A DNA stretch of 64,000 bases from Sinomicrobium pectinilyticum (lineage in GTDB: Bacteria; Bacteroidota; Bacteroidia; Flavobacteriales; Flavobacteriaceae), in assembly GCF_003725735.1 (NCBI RefSeq), contig NZ_RJTM01000013.1:62001-126000 (forward strand), given 5' to 3'. Positions 61,418 to 64,000 of the stretch are shown piece after piece. Position numbers and translations under genes: made by a program. The notes beneath the pieces were generated by a model, which was not told the origin of the DNA, did no database searches, and saw only the letters and a list, made by a program, of their open reading frames with translations. Every line of letters starts with the position of its first letter. The first letter of the stretch is position 1.

Positions 61418-64000
61418 TTAATGTGCAGCCAGCCAGTCTTCTCCGAGCCCTATCTCAACATCCAGGGGAACAACCAGTTGGTATGCACTTTCCATTTCGG
61501 ATTTAATCAGCGGTTTAATGGTGTCCAGTTCGGGTTTATAGGCATCAAAGACCAATTCGTCATGTACCTGTAGCAGCATTTTGGTCTTGAAATTGCCTTC
61601 CCGCAGTTTTTGGTGGATGTTTATCATGGCTATCTTAATGATATCCGCCGCACTTCCCTGTATGGGGGCATTCACGGCATTTCGCTCGGCCGCACCGCGG
61701 ACTACCTGGTTTCGCGAATTTATATCCGGCAGATAACGCCTTCTGCCGAGAATAGTCTCCACATAACCGTGATCCTGGGCAAAGTGGATCTGGTCGCTGA
61801 TATATGCTCTTAACTTCGGATATGTCTTGTAATACGTATCTATAAGTTCTTTGGCTTCGCTTCTCGAAAGGGTGGTCTGGTTGCTGAGCCCGAAAGCCGA
61901 AACACCGTAAATAATACCGAAGTTTACGGTTTTGGCATTGCTCCGCTGCTCCCTCGTCACTTCTTCCAGGGGGACTCCGAAGACCCTTGCCGCAGTAGAT
62001 GCGTGGATATCTTCGCCTTCCCTGAATGCTTTGATCATATTTTCCTCTTCGCTCAGTGCCGCGATAATCCGCAGTTCTATCTGGGAATAGTCGGCAGCGA
62101 GCAGGATGTAGTCTTCGTTTCTCGGAATAAATGCTTTTCGCACCTGTCGCCCTCTTTCGGTACGTATGGGGATGTTCTGCAGGTTGGGGTTGTTGCTGCT
62201 CAGTCGCCCTGTTGCCGCTACTGCCTGGCTGTATACCGTATGTACCCGGTTTGTCCTTGGGTTGATCTCGTTCGGGAGGGCATCTACATACGTATTTTGC
62301 AGTTTTTGCAATTGCCTCCACATGAGGATATCTTCCACGATCTTGTGATCCTTGGCGAGGTAGGAAAGTACATCTTCCGCAGTGGAGTACTGCCCGGTCT
62401 TTGTCTTTTTGGGCTTGTCGACCAGTTTTAATTTTTCAAAGAGAATGGGGCCGAGCTGTTTGGGAGAAGCCAGGTTAAATTCTTCTCCTGCCTGTTCGTA
62501 GATATTCTTCTCCAGTTCTTTTATGTCCTTGTCCAGGGCATAGGAGAGTGATTTCAGGAAGTCCGTATTCACGCGGATACCTTCAATTTCCATATCGGCG
62601 AGTACCTGTACCAGGGGCGCCTCGATCTCTTCAAACAGTTTCAGGGCATTTCGGTTGGAAAGCTCCCCCTGGAAAAGCAGTTTGAGTTGCAGGGTAATGT
62701 CCGAATCTTCCACCGCATATTCTGTCTGTTTTTCGAGTTCTACCATGCGCATGGACCTTTGGTTCTTTCCTTTTTTACCGATAAGGGTCTCTATGGAAAC
62801 GGGTTGGTATTTCAGATAGGTCTCTGCCAGGATATCCATATTGTGGCGCATATCCGGATTGATAAGGTAATGCGCTATCATCGTGTCAAAAAGTTTGCCT
62901 TTGACCCGGATATTGTAGTTGGAGAGCACCTTGATATCATATTTGAGGTTTTGCCCTATCTTTTCTATTTGTTCCGCCTCAAAGAAGGGACGGAATTCTT
63001 CCAGTATGGTTGCCGTTTCTTTCTGATCTTCGGGAAAAGTTACATAATATCCTTTCCCCGTCTCCCAGGAAAATGCTATTCCCACCAGCTGGGCTTCCAG
63101 TGATTTGAGATTGGTGGTTTCCGTATCGAAACACACGCTTTTCTGTAACATGAGTTTTTCCTGAAGCAGTTTCCGGCCCAAGGGAGTATTTATATACTGG
63201 TAGTGATGTGGTGTGGTTTCGATAGTGCTATAAGGCGATGAGGCGGAGAGAGGTGTTGCGGTTTCTTCCGCAGGTGTGCCGAATAAATCAAACTGGATAT
63301 TATTGTCCTGTGCTTTTGTTGTTTTTGCCGCCGAAGTGCCGTTCTTTACAGGAGTTGCATCTATGGCTCCTTCCTGTCCGAAAGCTTTCATCAGGTTTTC
63401 GGTAAGACGGCGGAATTCCAGGTCCTGGAAAATCTCCCTGACCTTATCGAAATCGGGAGTATTCAGTTCAAAATCCTCTTCGTGGAATTTTACGGGGACA
63501 TCGAGCATAATCCGGGCCAGTTCTTTGGAAAGGAGCCCCAGCTGGGCATTATCCTTTATCTTTTCTTTCATTTTGCCCTTCAGGCTGTCGGCATTGGCAA
63601 TGAGGTTCTCCACACTGCCGAATTCCTTGATGAATTTTTTTGCCGTTTTTTCCCCCACACCGGGAAAACCGGGAATATTGTCGACAGAATCTCCCATCAT
63701 CCCGAGATAGTCGATGACCTGTTCGGGGGTTTCTACTTCAAATTTCTGCTGTACTTCCCTGATGCCCCATATTTCAATACCGTTCCCCATTCGTGCCGGC
63801 CGGTACATAAAGATGTTTTCAGATACCAATTGGGCAAAATCCTTATCCGGAGTTACCATGTAGGTAATATATCCCTGTTTTTCCGCCTGTTTGGCCAGGG
63901 TCCCTATGATGTCATCTGCTTCAAAACCTTCTTTTTCAATGACCGGGATGTGCATCGCTTTCAGGATGGCCTGAATGTATGGGATAGCTATACGGATCGC
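61418..64000 (-). CDS. polA: DNA polymerase I, 5' end beyond the window
   Basis: 860 codons are visible. The frame stays open to the right edge, so the apparent Met at 63955 is internal and about 80-90 N-terminal residues are missing. The order is 5' nuclease (EADDIIGTLAKQAEKQG; GMMGDSVDNIPGFPGVGEKTAKKFI), a linker, the 3'-5' exonuclease with an intact DxE motif (CFDTETTNL), then the polymerase with motif A (LLAADYSQIELRIIAALS), motif B (RSNAKTVNFGIIYGVSAFG) and motif C (LQVHDELVF). It should therefore have all three activities. It converges on the DUF5916 gene with a 13-bp gap. Confidence 0.97.
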   Translation of the reverse strand, partial: AIRIAIPYIQAILKAMHIPVIEKEGFEADDIIGTLAKQAEKQGYITYMVTPDKDFAQLVSENIFMYRPARMGNGIEIWGIREVQQKFEVETPEQVIDYLGMMGDSVDNIPGFPGVGEKTAKKFIKEFGSVENLIANADSLKGKMKEKIKDNAQLGLLSKELARIMLDVPVKFHEEDFELNTPDFDKVREIFQDLEFRRLTENLMKAFGQEGAIDATPVKNGTSAAKTTKAQDNNIQFDLFGTPAEETATPLSASSPYSTIETTPHHYQYINTPLGRKLLQEKLMLQKSVCFDTETTNLKSLEAQLVGIAFSWETGKGYYVTFPEDQKETATILEEFRPFFEAEQIEKIGQNLKYDIKVLSNYNIRVKGKLFDTMIAHYLINPDMRHNMDILAETYLKYQPVSIETLIGKKGKNQRSMRMVELEKQTEYAVEDSDITLQLKLLFQGELSNRNALKLFEEIEAPLVQVLADMEIEGIRVNTDFLKSLSYALDKDIKELEKNIYEQAGEEFNLASPKQLGPILFEKLKLVDKPKKTKTGQYSTAEDVLSYLAKDHKIVEDILMWRQLQKLQNTYVDALPNEINPRTNRVHTVYSQAVAATGRLSSNNPNLQNIPIRTERGRQVRKAFIPRNEDYILLAADYSQIELRIIAALSEEENMIKAFREGEDIHASTAARVFGVPLEEVTREQRSNAKTVNFGIIYGVSAFGLSNQTTLSRSEAKELIDTYYKTYPKLRAYISDQIHFAQDHGYVETILGRRRYLPDINSRNQVVRGAAERNAVNAPIQGSAADIIKIAMINIHQKLREGNFKTKMLLQVHDELVFDAYKPELDTIKPLIKSEMESAYQLVVPLDVEIGLGEDWLAAH

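Noticed and set aside
1-64000. CRISPR arrays, insertion sequences or tandem repeats
   Set aside because: No regularly spaced repeats, transposase frames or flanking duplications were noticed on reading both strands.

Overview
The window comes from a chromosome of a Bacteroidota bacterium, most likely a marine or soil Flavobacteriia member. The evidence is TonB-dependent transducers with carboxypeptidase-regulatory N-termini, DUF5916 and DUF5686 outer-membrane proteins, the gene order rplM-rpsI-rpsB-tsf-pyrH-frr, weak Shine-Dalgarno sites, and several promoters of the Bacteroidota type (TTG, 19-20 bp, TAnnTTTG). No prophage, insertion sequence or CRISPR array is visible. polA runs off the right edge.

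Layout. 0.07-9.2 kb: two back-to-back gene sets that fit oxidative 3-keto-sugar metabolism. One strand carries a Gfo/Idh/MocA oxidoreductase, an MFS permease and a TIM-barrel isomerase. The other carries a GMC oxidoreductase, its Tat-signal small subunit and a second TIM-barrel isomerase. A c-type cytochrome lipoprotein lies nearby, next to a VOC/NUDIX pair. 9.5-10.0 kb: a hotdog thioesterase.

10.1-26.1 kb: the most interesting region, an NRPS-independent (NIS) siderophore locus. A Fe(II)/2-oxoglutarate amino-acid hydroxylase diverges from a long operon of nitroreductase, PLP decarboxylase, NIS synthetase fused to a siderophore acyltransferase, N-hydroxylating monooxygenase, second NIS synthetase, MATE exporter, acyl carrier protein, AMP ligase, TonB-dependent receptor and membrane acyltransferase. 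The promoter region has two identical 19-bp repeats 40 bp apart. Together these suggest a hydroxamate siderophore built from a C-hydroxylated diamine, with an extra acid activated on a carrier protein as in petrobactin synthesis. I know of no described pathway with exactly this gene set.

26.1-34.2 kb: a GNAT / sodium-solute symporter / PLP racemase operon, a CI-like repressor whose S24 dyad appears lost, a retropepsin-like protease, TatD, an acyltransferase, L-asparaginase and tRNA-Ser(GGA). 34.4-37.7 kb: an ExbB-like / unknown / ExbD / ExbD operon and an outer-membrane beta-barrel protein. 37.7-52.1 kb: mainly minus-strand housekeeping genes (rpoN, asnS, an RND exporter, a DUF5686 protein, frr, pyrH, tsf, rpsB, rpsI, rplM), with a possible small RNA at 42.65-42.74 kb. 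52.4-64 kb: a giant alpha-2-macroglobulin with a thioester motif, a DUF5916 gene broken by two single-base frameshifts, and polA.
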